Origin: Coemansia sp. RSA 487
Lineage: Eukaryota > Kickxellomycota > Kickxellomycetes > Kickxellales > Kickxellaceae
NCBI GenBank assembly: GCA_027577595.1
Contig: JANBRJ010000078.1
Location: 18,834-82,833 of the forward strand
Length of the DNA stretch: 64,000 nucleotides
Direction: 5' to 3'
The notes beneath the pieces were generated by a model. The model saw only the letters and a program-made list of their open reading frames with translations. It searched no databases and was not told the DNA's origin. This document shows positions 1-9,413 of the stretch, one piece after another (within the stretch, counting starts at the first letter, position 1; every line of letters starts with the position of its first letter). The translations under genes were made by a program, and so were the position numbers.

Positions 1-1811
1 AATGCCAATAGCGGCATTGTACTAGTATTGCTATAGCTTGCAAGTATATAATTAGTACTTGGAGAGTCTCTTGTTTCCTCTTGGTTTCAAAGCTATGGAA
101 ATGAAGAAATGCATATATGTATAATGTTAAAAAGTATGTTTTAGTGAAGAAGAGATGTAAAATGCAAGCACACCTGCGGTTGACAGGTGCGTTGCACAGA
201 AACTATATGCATGGGAGCATTGCTAAACGTTAAACAGGAGAAACAGAGCTAAAAGAAATGGCTTTATTTAGCAAAAAAGGTATAGTATAAAATAGTCATG
301 GCAGCTTACCTTTTGAAATGGAAAATAGCCAGGAGTGTAAAGGCTAATAGATAATAGTACAAGAGAAAAGAAAATATTGGTGAGCAAGAACAGCAGTTTA
401 TTATATAGTCATGGAACAAATAGGACTGAACTTTTCGCTTGCACTTACTGGTATTTTCTTTGCTCTATCATGAATTCAGATAGCATTAGCTTTCCAGTAA
501 TGCTTGTTTATTGTGCTGCCTACAAATGATCACATCTCCAAACCTAAAAGAACGAAAACCCGCTTGGAAGTCACTTTGTCTGGGCTAATGTACAAAGAGG
601 CAAAGCGGTTCAAAGGCAAAGCTACAGCTTATATATATATATATATATACATAAAGCGGCTTCTAATATTTTACTAAAAGAGGGCCTCCTTGCAAAGCAT
701 AAAGCATAAGCAGTGCTGCGGAAGTGCTGTGATTGTTTCGTTCTAATATTTAAGCTTCCACGCACCTAAAAGGCGAGTGTCAACTAAAATTCGAGAGAGA
801 GTCAAAATGTAATTTAGGCTATATCAACAGCGCTCCGTGTGTCTAAAAAGCAATTTAAGCCACTATTTCACGAGCTGCGAGAACTCCCTAAGTGACACCC
901 TTGTGACAGTTTCAATAACTTTGCTAAAATACGCAAGATCCTTGGGTAGATGCCAGGGATTATCCTTCCCTATGGCTATACCATGTCATATTCGGGAAAA
1001 GATAAGCATAGCGTAGTTACCTGGCATGACAATTTCTAATTTTCACTTTTCAAGTATAACATTTGAGTTGGGTAAACGGAACCAAAGTTCCTCGTTTTAT
1101 TCAAACAACAGCTTGCCTTTTATGGCCATTAAAACATTATGTAAAACATTCTGATAATGATGGCGGCTCGGCAGCTCGAGAGCTTAATCGTTAGCACACT
1201 TGCTGTTCATTAGCTAGGACCTTCTTAGAAAAAGCTCATTTAGTTTTATAAAAAAGGGTCTACTCACACAGTGAACGACCAGCGTTTATTGCTTAAAAAG
1301 AAAAGAAAACACCATGCTTTTTCCTGGCATAACATTCAAATCAATCAAGTCGGGGATTAAATAGCCATTACATAGCACATATACTCCCACTTTTATCAAA
1401 GTAAACGCAAACTCTTGGCGTTTTCCTAAGCAAGCAAGACGCAGCAATAATGTATTATATAAAGTCCCCGAATGCAAAGGACTCAACATGCTTGACTAGA
1501 GACCACATCATTCCATATCAATTAATATCATAATATTGAGTATATCATGGAGTGCCCATACATGTCCGGATTGTTTTTTCTTTGCTTTCTGCCAAAGCTT
1601 AACATCATATTGCCGCTGCTTTTTGTTGATATCAAAAGATAATGAGTAGAAAAACGATTTTGCTGCACAGAGCCATATTGGAAATTTCAAGGTATAAAAA
1701 ACAAACCAGTGGGGTCTCTCCAAACATTTCACGCTTTTTTTGTTTACTTCCGTAAGAGCAAGTAAGCACAATAGAGCACTTTGGCGCTTTTAACATCCAT
1801 ATAGTCGTCAG
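1..1811. other. AT-rich region without a recognisable gene
   Basis: No reading frame here resembles a known family, and the short open frames on the minus strand (about 1286-1489 and 1508-1771) lack convincing starts and domains. The base composition is much richer in A+T than the coding part of the window. Apart from a TA dinucleotide run near 630-650, I see no structure I can name. It may be intergenic DNA or a decayed transposon. Confidence 0.6.
629..650. repeat. TA dinucleotide microsatellite
   Basis: A perfect alternating A/T run of about 20 bases. Simple repeat with no evidence of function. Confidence 0.9.
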
Positions 1812-1927
1812 ATACCAGAATTGCCACGAGTAAAGGCAAGGATAAGGGCAAAGGTAGCAAAAAGGCAGGGCCCAAAGAAGTAAAGGGCAACAGCGACTCC
1901 AAGAAAGACAAGCTGCAGCAGGAGTAA
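1812..1927 (+). CDS. possible lysine-rich terminal exon (orphan)
   Basis: After an acceptor-like GTCAG, one frame reads about 37 residues rich in Lys, Gly, Ser and Asp (contains KGKDKGKGSKK and ends KDKLQQE) and then stops with TAA at 1925-1927. The composition looks like a basic C-terminal protein tail, and it stands out from the AT-rich surroundings. A second frame over the same bases is also open for about 24 codons. I found no upstream exon, so this may be a gene remnant or chance. Confidence 0.2.
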
Positions 1928-2188
1928 ACTCAAGGCCAAGAGCAACGCCAAGTCATCTGAAAACGCGGTCAAAATCTAAGCTTCCAGGAATACATACTCT
2001 CCTAGTTTCTGCCAGCATTTCACATAACTGTTCCATGCAACGTATATATCTCTAACCGGATGGCAGTGGGTTTATTGGTTGCTCTTATGTTAGTCAATAC
2101 ACTACTCCTCTCGCCAGCGAAAGAAAAGAATAAGGAGAAAAGAGGCAAATATTTTGTCCATCCGTGGTACAGAATGTCTTAAAGTTAG

Positions 2189-2676
2189 CTAGCAACCAGC
2201 CCCGCATCCCAAGTACGTCGAGCCACCGCGAGAGCTCTCAGCTGACTGGATTTCGCCCTGGCAGCAGCAGCAACAAATGCTGCAGCACCATATGGTAAAC
2301 GAGCGAAAGCATCCCTTGTCATTCTCAACAAGGTCGGTGCTGGTGCTGGACGCTGCGCTCGATGGCCGCCGGCCATACTTGCTGTTTGTGTTGGGCGCCT
2401 GCGGCGGATAGTATGCGCCTTTGCCCTCGTCCATATCGCTAAAGCGTAGTGCACCTTGCTATAAGGATGACAAAAGTAAAATGCAATAGAAATTGGTGTG
2501 CGAATTGAAAAAGAGGAAAATAAGTGAGCGAAAGAGAAAACTAAAAGCAGAACACTGAAAATCCAAATTATGCCGCCTTTCTTTCGTTTTTTAGTGGCTG
2601 ATTGTTGTGCTTTGTCCATTCGCTTGGCCAGCTCTTCCAAATTCTCAACCTGCTTGGCCGTTACAAGAAACCACAT
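2189..2676 (-). CDS. putative small protein with a C-terminal cysteine cluster
   Basis: The best-supported part is a last exon at 2458-2189, preceded by an acceptor-like CTTATAG. It reads from QGALRFSDMDEGKG through a Ser/Pro/Asn-rich middle to a hydrophobic Cys cluster (WCCSICCCCCQG) and ends GCGAGC. Clusters like this are often palmitoylated or form a cysteine-rich membrane tail. The first exon is uncertain: a frame starting MWFL at 2676 could join in phase 0 through a weak donor (GTAACG), giving roughly 94 residues, or the long frame through 2676-2459 may be the true reading. I do not recognise the family. It is transcribed away from the WSS1 gene. Confidence 0.3.
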
Positions 2677-2981
2677 GGAAAATGTAATGATCTTGAGTGA
2701 TGCTCCCGTAATTCATGATCTAAAGGAACCCTGATGCACGAAAACGCAAAAACCATGCCTGCCAAACAACCAAATCGTTTTCCCCTAGCTTTATTCTTTA
2801 TATCAAATTAATACATCACAAAAACATAGGCAGACAGCCATAATAGCGCGCCAGATGTTTTCTGCCGAGCTTGAACTACAAAGCTGAACTTGGGCACACC
2901 AAGAGAAAAAACCACCCCTCAACTGGATGCACTTGAAAACCACCCGCTGGGCTTCCATCCTCTCTTGTATAACATATTCCC

Positions 2982-3851
2982 ATGACGAACCCGCTGATTG
3001 GAAGTATCCACACGCTCAAGCGGGAGCCAAAGAAGGATGAGGCGCAGCTGCTGCTCCAGCGTATTGCAGCGCTGGTCCGGCCGATCATGCAGAAGCGCGG
3101 GTGGAAAGTGACAAGGCTGCGCGAGTTCTACCCACGCAACGCCAATCTCCTGGGCCTCAATGTCAACCAAGGGATGGAGATACGGATACGGCTGCGTCCG
3201 GCACACGATAACTCACAGTTCCTCAGGTACGAGGACCTGTTGGGCACCATGCTACATGAGCTGGTTCACATCGTGCGCAGTCCACACGATGCCGAATTCT
3301 ACAGGACCCTCGATGAGCTGAAGGCAGAGGCCGAGATTTTGCTTGCCAGGGGATACACAGGCGATGGCTTCTACTCGGCTGGCCACAAGCTCGGTGCAGG
3401 TCTACCGCACAGCGTGTCATTGCACATGCGACGCGAGGAAGCTTTGCAGGCAATCGAGGCACGCAAGCGGCTCCAGAAGCTGGGTCTTGGTGGGCCGCCT
3501 CGCAAACTTGGTGGCGAATTGGGCATTCCAGGCACACCGCTGGCTGCAGCACAGAAGCAGCGCTACACGCCGGCGCAGATGGCGGCAATGGCTGCGGAGC
3601 AAAGGCGGAGAGACGAGAAATGGTGTGGCGAAGCAATAGCTGGGATTGTTGAGGAAACCCAGCCGCGTGGTAGCGATGACGATGTCGTAGTAGTAGTTGC
3701 TGTTGCTGCTGGCGGAACAAGCACTACGTCCGACCGCGGCAGTAGCAACCGAAGCAACAAGCCTCGTGTAATCGTTGTCTCGGATTCCGACTCGGACTCA
3801 GAGACTGCCGCAACAGCAGATTGTGCCCTTGTAGTTGTCGATGATGATTGA
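2982..3851 (+). CDS. WSS1: Wss1-type WLM metalloprotease (DNA-protein crosslink repair)
   Basis: A single exon of 289 residues, close to the size of yeast Wss1 (269). The N-terminal half is a WLM/SprT-like zinc protease domain. HELVH at residues 92-96 supplies two zinc ligands and the catalytic Glu, and H102 in the SPHDAEFY motif is the expected third ligand. The middle is a basic, Ala-rich linker (about 140-215). The tail has two SUMO-interacting motifs, each hydrophobic residues followed by acids: VIVVSDSDSD near residue 260, and ALVVVDDD at the very C-terminus. In yeast, Wss1 cleaves proteins crosslinked to DNA and works with SUMO and Cdc48. The start codon begins the conserved domain with little room upstream. 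Confidence 0.93.
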   Translation: MTNPLIGSIHTLKREPKKDEAQLLLQRIAALVRPIMQKRGWKVTRLREFYPRNANLLGLNVNQGMEIRIRLRPAHDNSQFLRYEDLLGTMLHELVHIVRSPHDAEFYRTLDELKAEAEILLARGYTGDGFYSAGHKLGAGLPHSVSLHMRREEALQAIEARKRLQKLGLGGPPRKLGGELGIPGTPLAAAQKQRYTPAQMAAMAAEQRRRDEKWCGEAIAGIVEETQPRGSDDDVVVVVAVAAGGTSTTSDRGSSNRSNKPRVIVVSDSDSDSETAATADCALVVVDDD

Positions 3852-4019
3852 CTGGTGTCTGCACACACCTCTTAAAAAAGCATATTTCTCTCTCCTGCTC
3901 TGTCTATACGTTTTCCTCTTTTTCTTTTTAATTTTGCATTTATTTGTGTTTTTAAAATTCGGTTTATCGCCAACGCCCTGTGCTCTTGTTCGATTGACAA
4001 TTAGCTGTCACGTAACAAA

Positions 4020-7000
4020 ATGTCCTGGCTCAAACGCAATCTGTTTTCGCGAAAACGAACTGGGTCGCAGGCAAAAGACGACGAAAAGACCGCACAGTCA
4101 GCACCGGAAATACATACCAAACCTGCAAACACAGATCATATCAATAGCGAAAAGGCTACTCTTCATAGAGCCACTCTTACATACGATGTTGAAGCAGAGT
4201 CTGGGTCTGAGTCTGAGTCTGAGCCCGAGACCGGGCAGGACCATCTAGAAGTAGGCAAGGAGAGCGTCGACGACCTATTTGCCCGGCTAAGTGTGGCAGA
4301 AGTGCGGCAGTACGAGAAAACTCTGCAGAGCCATGTCGACAAGATCCAGAGGCGGATGCGCAGAGTCGCTACAAAGCACTACCATGATCTGATCAATGCA
4401 GCCGATTCTGTCGTATCAATGGATGCATCGTCTGTAAACATAAGCATGAAGCTAACAGACCTCAAGTCTATGCTAGACGATGCATTGGCTGCAAACAGCA
4501 AAGGTACGGTAGTGCAGAATGCCGCACTGGCACCAGCTGATGCGCACGAGGATCCACAGACGGCCGTTTACGCTGCTGCGGCTCAGATCAAGGTGCTTAT
4601 AGATACACCCGAGCAGATCTGGAAGGCACTCGAGGCGCGACACTTTCTTCAGGCCGCGCTGCTGTACATGATTGCTTGCAAAATCCACCAGAAACTCAGC
4701 GCCGAGCATCGCGCGAGCACGCCATCTTCTGGGCGTAGATCCGAGTTTGGAGACGTACAAACAAAGGCTAATCCACTGCCGGCGTTTCCGGTAGTCGAGC
4801 GGCAGTGGGCGGCAATCGCATCGTTCCGCGAGCAGATAACCGCAAAGGCGCACCAGCTGCTGGAGACTGCCGACGGCGTCTCAGTTGAGGCCAATGCGAG
4901 CGCCATTTGCGCAATTGCGCTGCTGGAGGATGTCGATGCCGAGATGGCGTGCACGCTGTTTCTCACTCGTCGCGGACAGTCGCTTGCGCCGCTGCTGGAG
5001 CGAATTGGTGCATTCTCAGGCGAGTCAGCCGACTTGCCAGTGCTTCTGCAGGAGCTGCTTGGCCGTGTATGGCAGGTCCTGGCAGACTTTGTAATTATCT
5101 TTGGCGTACCTGATGACGAAGCCGACCCTGTTCGCTGGCAGGCCACGGCGAATTCCGGAACACATAGACAGCAACACCAACAACAGCAGCAGTATGCATC
5201 ATGGATGCTCACAACGCTTGCTAGTCTGAGCGCAGATTCCGATCTTCCAGTCTCGCCCTCATTACAACCGCTCTGGCAGGACCGGACTGCAGCAAGGAAT
5301 TCAGGCATTGCATACGACGAGAAGCGTACCGCTGTTGCAAACGACGCGCCAGAAAGCGCAGATTCAGAAACACCCAAAGCGCCACCACGGCGTCTGCGGC
5401 CTGGAAGAAGCGGCAGCAGCAGCAGCATCAGGGCTCGGCGCAGAAAATCCTCGATTGCAGGCTCCGTGCTGTCGTCGACACTGACAGTCAGCCCGCTGTC
5501 TGAAAGCTTCCACTTTGACACGCTACGCAGCCCAATAACACCGACTGAAAAGACGTGGAGCTCCCGACCCCAGAGCATGGTGGGGGGATCCACACCATCG
5601 GACTGGGTCGGCGCACATGCTCTGAGCGACACTCAGAAGCCATGGCAGCTTAGTGCGCAGCCTGGATCGCGCACTAGTGGGATGTTTATTATCTCAAAAT
5701 ATCTGCCTGAGGAGATCGCGCAGTATCGGCCACCGCTGGCACGCATTCTTGATTCCGAAGCAGTGCATTCGGATGCTACTATGCTGGACGAGGCTGCAGA
5801 AGACGAGAACAATGGAGAAACAGGGCTAGAGCGATTCCTAGATAACCCGCGCACGCTTCTCAAGGTACTTGCTACACAAATTCAGCCGAGGCTGGATTAC
5901 ACTGCTGCCGAGGCGCTTAGGCTGTGGTGGGCTAGCATTGCAGACAACATTTGTGCGGCAGCAACACGCGCTGTCAAGCAGCGGGTGCTCAGCGTAGCCG
6001 AAGCAGCACAGATCGGCTCAGTCATGCACAAGTGGGAGTCGGCTAACACGCGCATCTGGCTGCGCGGCTTCTCTTTGGTTGCAGTTGGCGCAAATGCTGT
6101 GCTCTCGGGTGTGATGGCAGATGGGGGTTCGCTATATGAGTCGCTTATAGAGCCCCTGCTGCGCAGTCGTGCCAAGATGCTGCTTTGTGCAGCCATGGAT
6201 CGCACGCTGTCAGGCGTGGATTCGTTTGTGCAGTCAGCCACAGAGTCGGATGTTGTCGCTGGAGCATTGCCGTGGCGCCCGCTCCCGCTGGATGGCGGAA
6301 GCCGTCCGCTGGAATTGGCAGCAGACGCTGAGGTGTCCACAGCTCTTGCGATGGATGAGCTGGTCGAGGACATTCGCGGCGCAGTGAATGCCGAGCCGCT
6401 AGCAGCGAGCACCTTCAAGCATGGCATCATCGCCGGTTTGCAGGAACCATGGCGGGACGGCGAGCGCTGGTGGATGCAGATCAGCGGCCAGGCCGCCTTT
6501 GCAGAGGCAATGGAGTGCAGCCGCCACTTTGTGCATAAGTGGCGTGAGATGGCCGAGCGCTTGGACCAGTGGGCGGTTAGCTCCACGGCAGATGCACGCA
6601 AGACACTTACCGACATTGAAAGCGCATCTATAGCATCGGGCTTGCACGGCGGCGCCGATGTTCCAGCAGAGGTGCTGCTGTGCATCAAGGGAGCATGGGC
6701 TGCAACCGCACTGGCTGACGTTGCACACGCACTATCCAACGACGGCACTCCGGCGCTAGTGCGCGAATGCTGGCAACAGCTGGATATCACTCCAAGCGTC
6801 CTGAGCGCCACGCTGCAAGCGACTGGGCGTGCGCTGCTAGAGCCGTGGCTGCAGTTTCTTGGAACGGCTATGGCGCTTACGTGGGCAGCCGAGTTTGATA
6901 CCCTCTACTACATGATCCCGCACAATCTGCGAGCCGATGTGGCGGCAACCCGAAGCGACGTTGTCGAGGCATGGACAACTGCCTCGCAAAACACAGGCCA

Positions 7001-7448
7001 GACAGCATGGGCCACGCGCTACTCTGCACTGCGCCGGATCTCTGCGACCATGGCTGCTGAGGCAGCTGGGGAGCGCAGAGCCAGCACGCCGAGCACGGCG
7101 GTGCGTGGACTGGCAATTGCGCATCGGATGCGCGTGCAGGCGGTTGCGGGCGGACTCGGGGTACTTGGACGCGGCGGCGGCGGCAGCAGCAGCAGCGCAA
7201 ATCTGCAACAGCGCAGCGTCACTCGGGCATTTGCACGCACAATGTGTGCGGTGGTTGACGCGAGGCAGCCCAGTCCAGATGCGGCCAGCAGCGGCCCTGA
7301 GTGGGACATTTCCCAGCTCTCGACCGATGTCGACTTTGCGCTTCAGCAGCTTGGACAGTCGGTGTCGCCGCCGCCTTCAGCCCACGAAGCTGGCTGCAGT
7401 TTGCTTGAAGCGCCGTGCTATCGGCGGCTAGCAGACATGGCAAGATAG
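4020..7448 (+). CDS. COG1: Conserved oligomeric Golgi complex subunit 1
   Basis: A 1,142-residue protein in one exon. After a short basic N-terminus (MSWLKRNLFSRKR) and an acidic Ser/Glu repeat near residue 60, residues about 80-170 form the Vps51/Cog1 helical domain. This includes the typical sequence around LSVAEVRQYEKTL and the following HYHDLINAADSV. The rest is helical, with a Ser-rich insertion near residues 380-520, and fits the long rod of Cog1. COG is the eight-subunit tether for retrograde vesicles within the Golgi; Cog1 links its two lobes. The protein is somewhat longer than animal COG1 (about 980) because of low-complexity inserts. Confidence 0.88.
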   Translation: MSWLKRNLFSRKRTGSQAKDDEKTAQSAPEIHTKPANTDHINSEKATLHRATLTYDVEAESGSESESEPETGQDHLEVGKESVDDLFARLSVAEVRQYEKTLQSHVDKIQRRMRRVATKHYHDLINAADSVVSMDASSVNISMKLTDLKSMLDDALAANSKGTVVQNAALAPADAHEDPQTAVYAAAAQIKVLIDTPEQIWKALEARHFLQAALLYMIACKIHQKLSAEHRASTPSSGRRSEFGDVQTKANPLPAFPVVERQWAAIASFREQITAKAHQLLETADGVSVEANASAICAIALLEDVDAEMACTLFLTRRGQSLAPLLERIGAFSGESADLPVLLQELLGRVWQVLADFVIIFGVPDDEADPVRWQATANSGTHRQQHQQQQQYASWMLTTLASLSADSDLPVSPSLQPLWQDRTAARNSGIAYDEKRTAVANDAPESADSETPKAPPRRLRPGRSGSSSSIRARRRKSSIAGSVLSSTLTVSPLSESFHFDTLRSPITPTEKTWSSRPQSMVGGSTPSDWVGAHALSDTQKPWQLSAQPGSRTSGMFIISKYLPEEIAQYRPPLARILDSEAVHSDATMLDEAAEDENNGETGLERFLDNPRTLLKVLATQIQPRLDYTAAEALRLWWASIADNICAAATRAVKQRVLSVAEAAQIGSVMHKWESANTRIWLRGFSLVAVGANAVLSGVMADGGSLYESLIEPLLRSRAKMLLCAAMDRTLSGVDSFVQSATESDVVAGALPWRPLPLDGGSRPLELAADAEVSTALAMDELVEDIRGAVNAEPLAASTFKHGIIAGLQEPWRDGERWWMQISGQAAFAEAMECSRHFVHKWREMAERLDQWAVSSTADARKTLTDIESASIASGLHGGADVPAEVLLCIKGAWAATALADVAHALSNDGTPALVRECWQQLDITPSVLSATLQATGRALLEPWLQFLGTAMALTWAAEFDTLYYMIPHNLRADVAATRSDVVEAWTTASQNTGQTAWATRYSALRRISATMAAEAAGERRASTPSTAVRGLAIAHRMRVQAVAGGLGVLGRGGGGSSSSANLQQRSVTRAFARTMCAVVDARQPSPDAASSGPEWDISQLSTDVDFALQQLGQSVSPPPSAHEAGCSLLEAPCYRRLADMAR

Positions 7449-7709
7449 CTCGATGGCTGATGCTTTGAAGGATGATTTCCGGCGCTGTGATTGGCCGGAT
7501 AATCGGCGGCGCTAGTTGTTGCAGGGCTGACACGTGCAAGCAAGGCACAGCAGCTGCAATTTCTGCTTCCAACACATGCAGCCGTTTACCCCCAACTTTT
7601 GCCCCTGTCCTGAAAGCAGTGGAGCTGATATCAAAGTCTCTTCTGCTTTTCATTCAGCTTTAGTTTTTTTTGCTCTTACTTAGTACCTGTTTGAGAATAA
7701 CAACGCACA

Positions 7710-8981
7710 ATGCTTTCGTCAGCCACGAGGACTTTGCTCCGCCGCAGCGCGGCAGCCCAGGCACCAGCACGCACGCTCTCGACATGGGCGCAGGTCGAGA
7801 TGGGGCCGCCCGATGCGATTCTGGGCATCACCGAGGCGTTCAAGCGCGACACCGACCCACGCAAGATGAATCTCGGCGTTGGCGCGTATCGCACCGACGA
7901 GGGCAAGCCATATGTGCTGGGCGCAGTCCGCAAAGCAGAGGAGCTCCTGCTGGCGAAGGGGCTGGATAAGGAGTATCTGCCCATCACCGGCCTGGCCAAG
8001 TTCACTACCGCCGCGTCTGAGCTTGCGTACGGCGCCGACAGCCCTGCCCTCGAGCGCCTCGCCATTACGCAGACGATCTCCGGCACGGGTGCCCTGCGCA
8101 TCGGCGGCGCCTTCCTGCAGCGCTTCCACAAGACGCAGCAAACCGTCTATCTCCCGACGCCCAGCTGGGGAAACCACGCTGCTGTGTTCCGCGACTGCGG
8201 ACTCAAGGTCGCCAGCTACCGCTACTACGACCCCGCCACTCGTGGCCTGAATCTGGGTGCCATGCTTGAGGACATCCGCGCCCTGCCATGCGGCAGCATT
8301 GTCCTTCTGCATGCCTGCGCGCACAACCCAACTGGCGTCGATCCAACCCCTGCGCAGTGGCAGGAAATCCAGCGCGTCGTCGAGGAGCGCGAGCACGTTG
8401 CGTTCTTTGATATGGCATACCAGGGCTTTGCATCTGGCAACGCCGACCGCGATGCCGCTGCGCTGCGGTCGTTTGTTGCGTCGGGCAAAGCGCCCGTCGT
8501 TCTGTCGCAGTCGTTTGCCAAGAATATGGGTCTCTATGGCGAGCGTGTCGGGACGTTCAGCATTGTTGGCGCAGACGCCGGCGAGAGCGACCGCCTTCTG
8601 TCGCAGGTCAAGATCCTGGTGCGGCCGCTGTACTCAAATCCACCGCTCAACGGTGCGCGCATTGCAGCCGAGGTGCTGACCAACAACCAGCTGCGCACAG
8701 AGTGGCTAGGCGAGGTCAAGCAGATGGCCGACCGCATCATCGGCATGCGCACTGCTCTGCGTTCGCGCCTCGAGGAGCTTGGCTCTGCCCAGTCGTGGAA
8801 CCACATCACCGACCAGATCGGCATGTTCTGCTACACCGGGCTCAAGCCCGAGCAGGTCGACCGCCTGGCAAAGGAGTTCCACATCTACCTCACGCGCGAC
8901 GGCCGCGTCTCGGTTGCTGGCATCACAAGCTCCAATGTCAACTATCTTGCAGAATCGATTCACAACGTCACCAAGGATTAG
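7710..8981 (+). CDS. AAT1: Aspartate aminotransferase, mitochondrial
   Basis: A 423-residue class I PLP aminotransferase. The first 25-30 residues are rich in Arg, Ser and Ala without acids ([21 protein letters not shown]), a typical mitochondrial presequence. The core then follows the aspartate aminotransferase pattern: [14 protein letters not shown] near 53, an HNPTGVDPT substrate/cofactor loop, the [11 protein letters not shown] Asp/Tyr pair, and the PLP lysine K271 in [16 protein letters not shown]. It interconverts aspartate and 2-oxoglutarate with oxaloacetate and glutamate, and in mitochondria it serves the malate-aspartate shuttle. The length matches the family and no key residue is missing. 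Confidence 0.96.
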   Translation: MLSSATRTLLRRSAAAQAPARTLSTWAQVEMGPPDAILGITEAFKRDTDPRKMNLGVGAYRTDEGKPYVLGAVRKAEELLLAKGLDKEYLPITGLAKFTTAASELAYGADSPALERLAITQTISGTGALRIGGAFLQRFHKTQQTVYLPTPSWGNHAAVFRDCGLKVASYRYYDPATRGLNLGAMLEDIRALPCGSIVLLHACAHNPTGVDPTPAQWQEIQRVVEEREHVAFFDMAYQGFASGNADRDAAALRSFVASGKAPVVLSQSFAKNMGLYGERVGTFSIVGADAGESDRLLSQVKILVRPLYSNPPLNGARIAAEVLTNNQLRTEWLGEVKQMADRIIGMRTALRSRLEELGSAQSWNHITDQIGMFCYTGLKPEQVDRLAKEFHIYLTRDGRVSVAGITSSNVNYLAESIHNVTKD

Positions 8982-9413
8982 AGCGCCCTTATCCCTTTAA
9001 ACTTTTTTGTTTGCAGGTTTACCAAGAAAACGTCTGTTCTTTTCTGCAAAGCTAGCTCAGCATCTTTAATAACAACAGTAATGCCGGTCAGATCTTGCTG
9101 AAACGAGTCCATCCGATCGTCTAAATGGTTTCATTGTTTTTGGCGGTCTATAATTGGTCCAGCGCAAGGATCCCCACTGTAATCCCATTTTGTGCTGCCC
9201 AGTTTTAGCAGTAGGGCTGAAGAATTGCATACCTGCCACACAGCATATTCATGCTCTCTGGCACACGTTGTCTCCCTCCAGCGCCTTTGTCTTCATTCTT
9301 TGGTCCAGTTCCTATTCTATTCGTCTCTGCTGCTATTTCTTTTGAATTGGCTTTACTTGCGTGTCGGTCTACTCTTTTGTCAAGCGATTTTCTCTTTTTT
9401 CCTCTCATCTGAA
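8982..9413. other. intergenic region upstream of the KH-domain gene
   Basis: A 432-base gap. Its second half is T/C-rich and remains open in frame with the KH protein, but those codons encode hydrophobic residues unlike the protein's Ala-rich start. I read it as 5' UTR and promoter. No other structure was recognised. Confidence 0.6.

Noticed and set aside
4649-5632. Minus-strand open frame of 327 codons
   Set aside because: Lies fully inside COG1 and is Ser/Cys-rich by reverse reading of its codons.
9192-9413. 74-codon in-frame extension of the KH protein
   Set aside because: Begins without ATG and encodes a Leu/Phe/Ser-rich stretch matching a pyrimidine-rich 5' UTR; the ATG at 9414 precedes the Ala/Ser-rich protein start.
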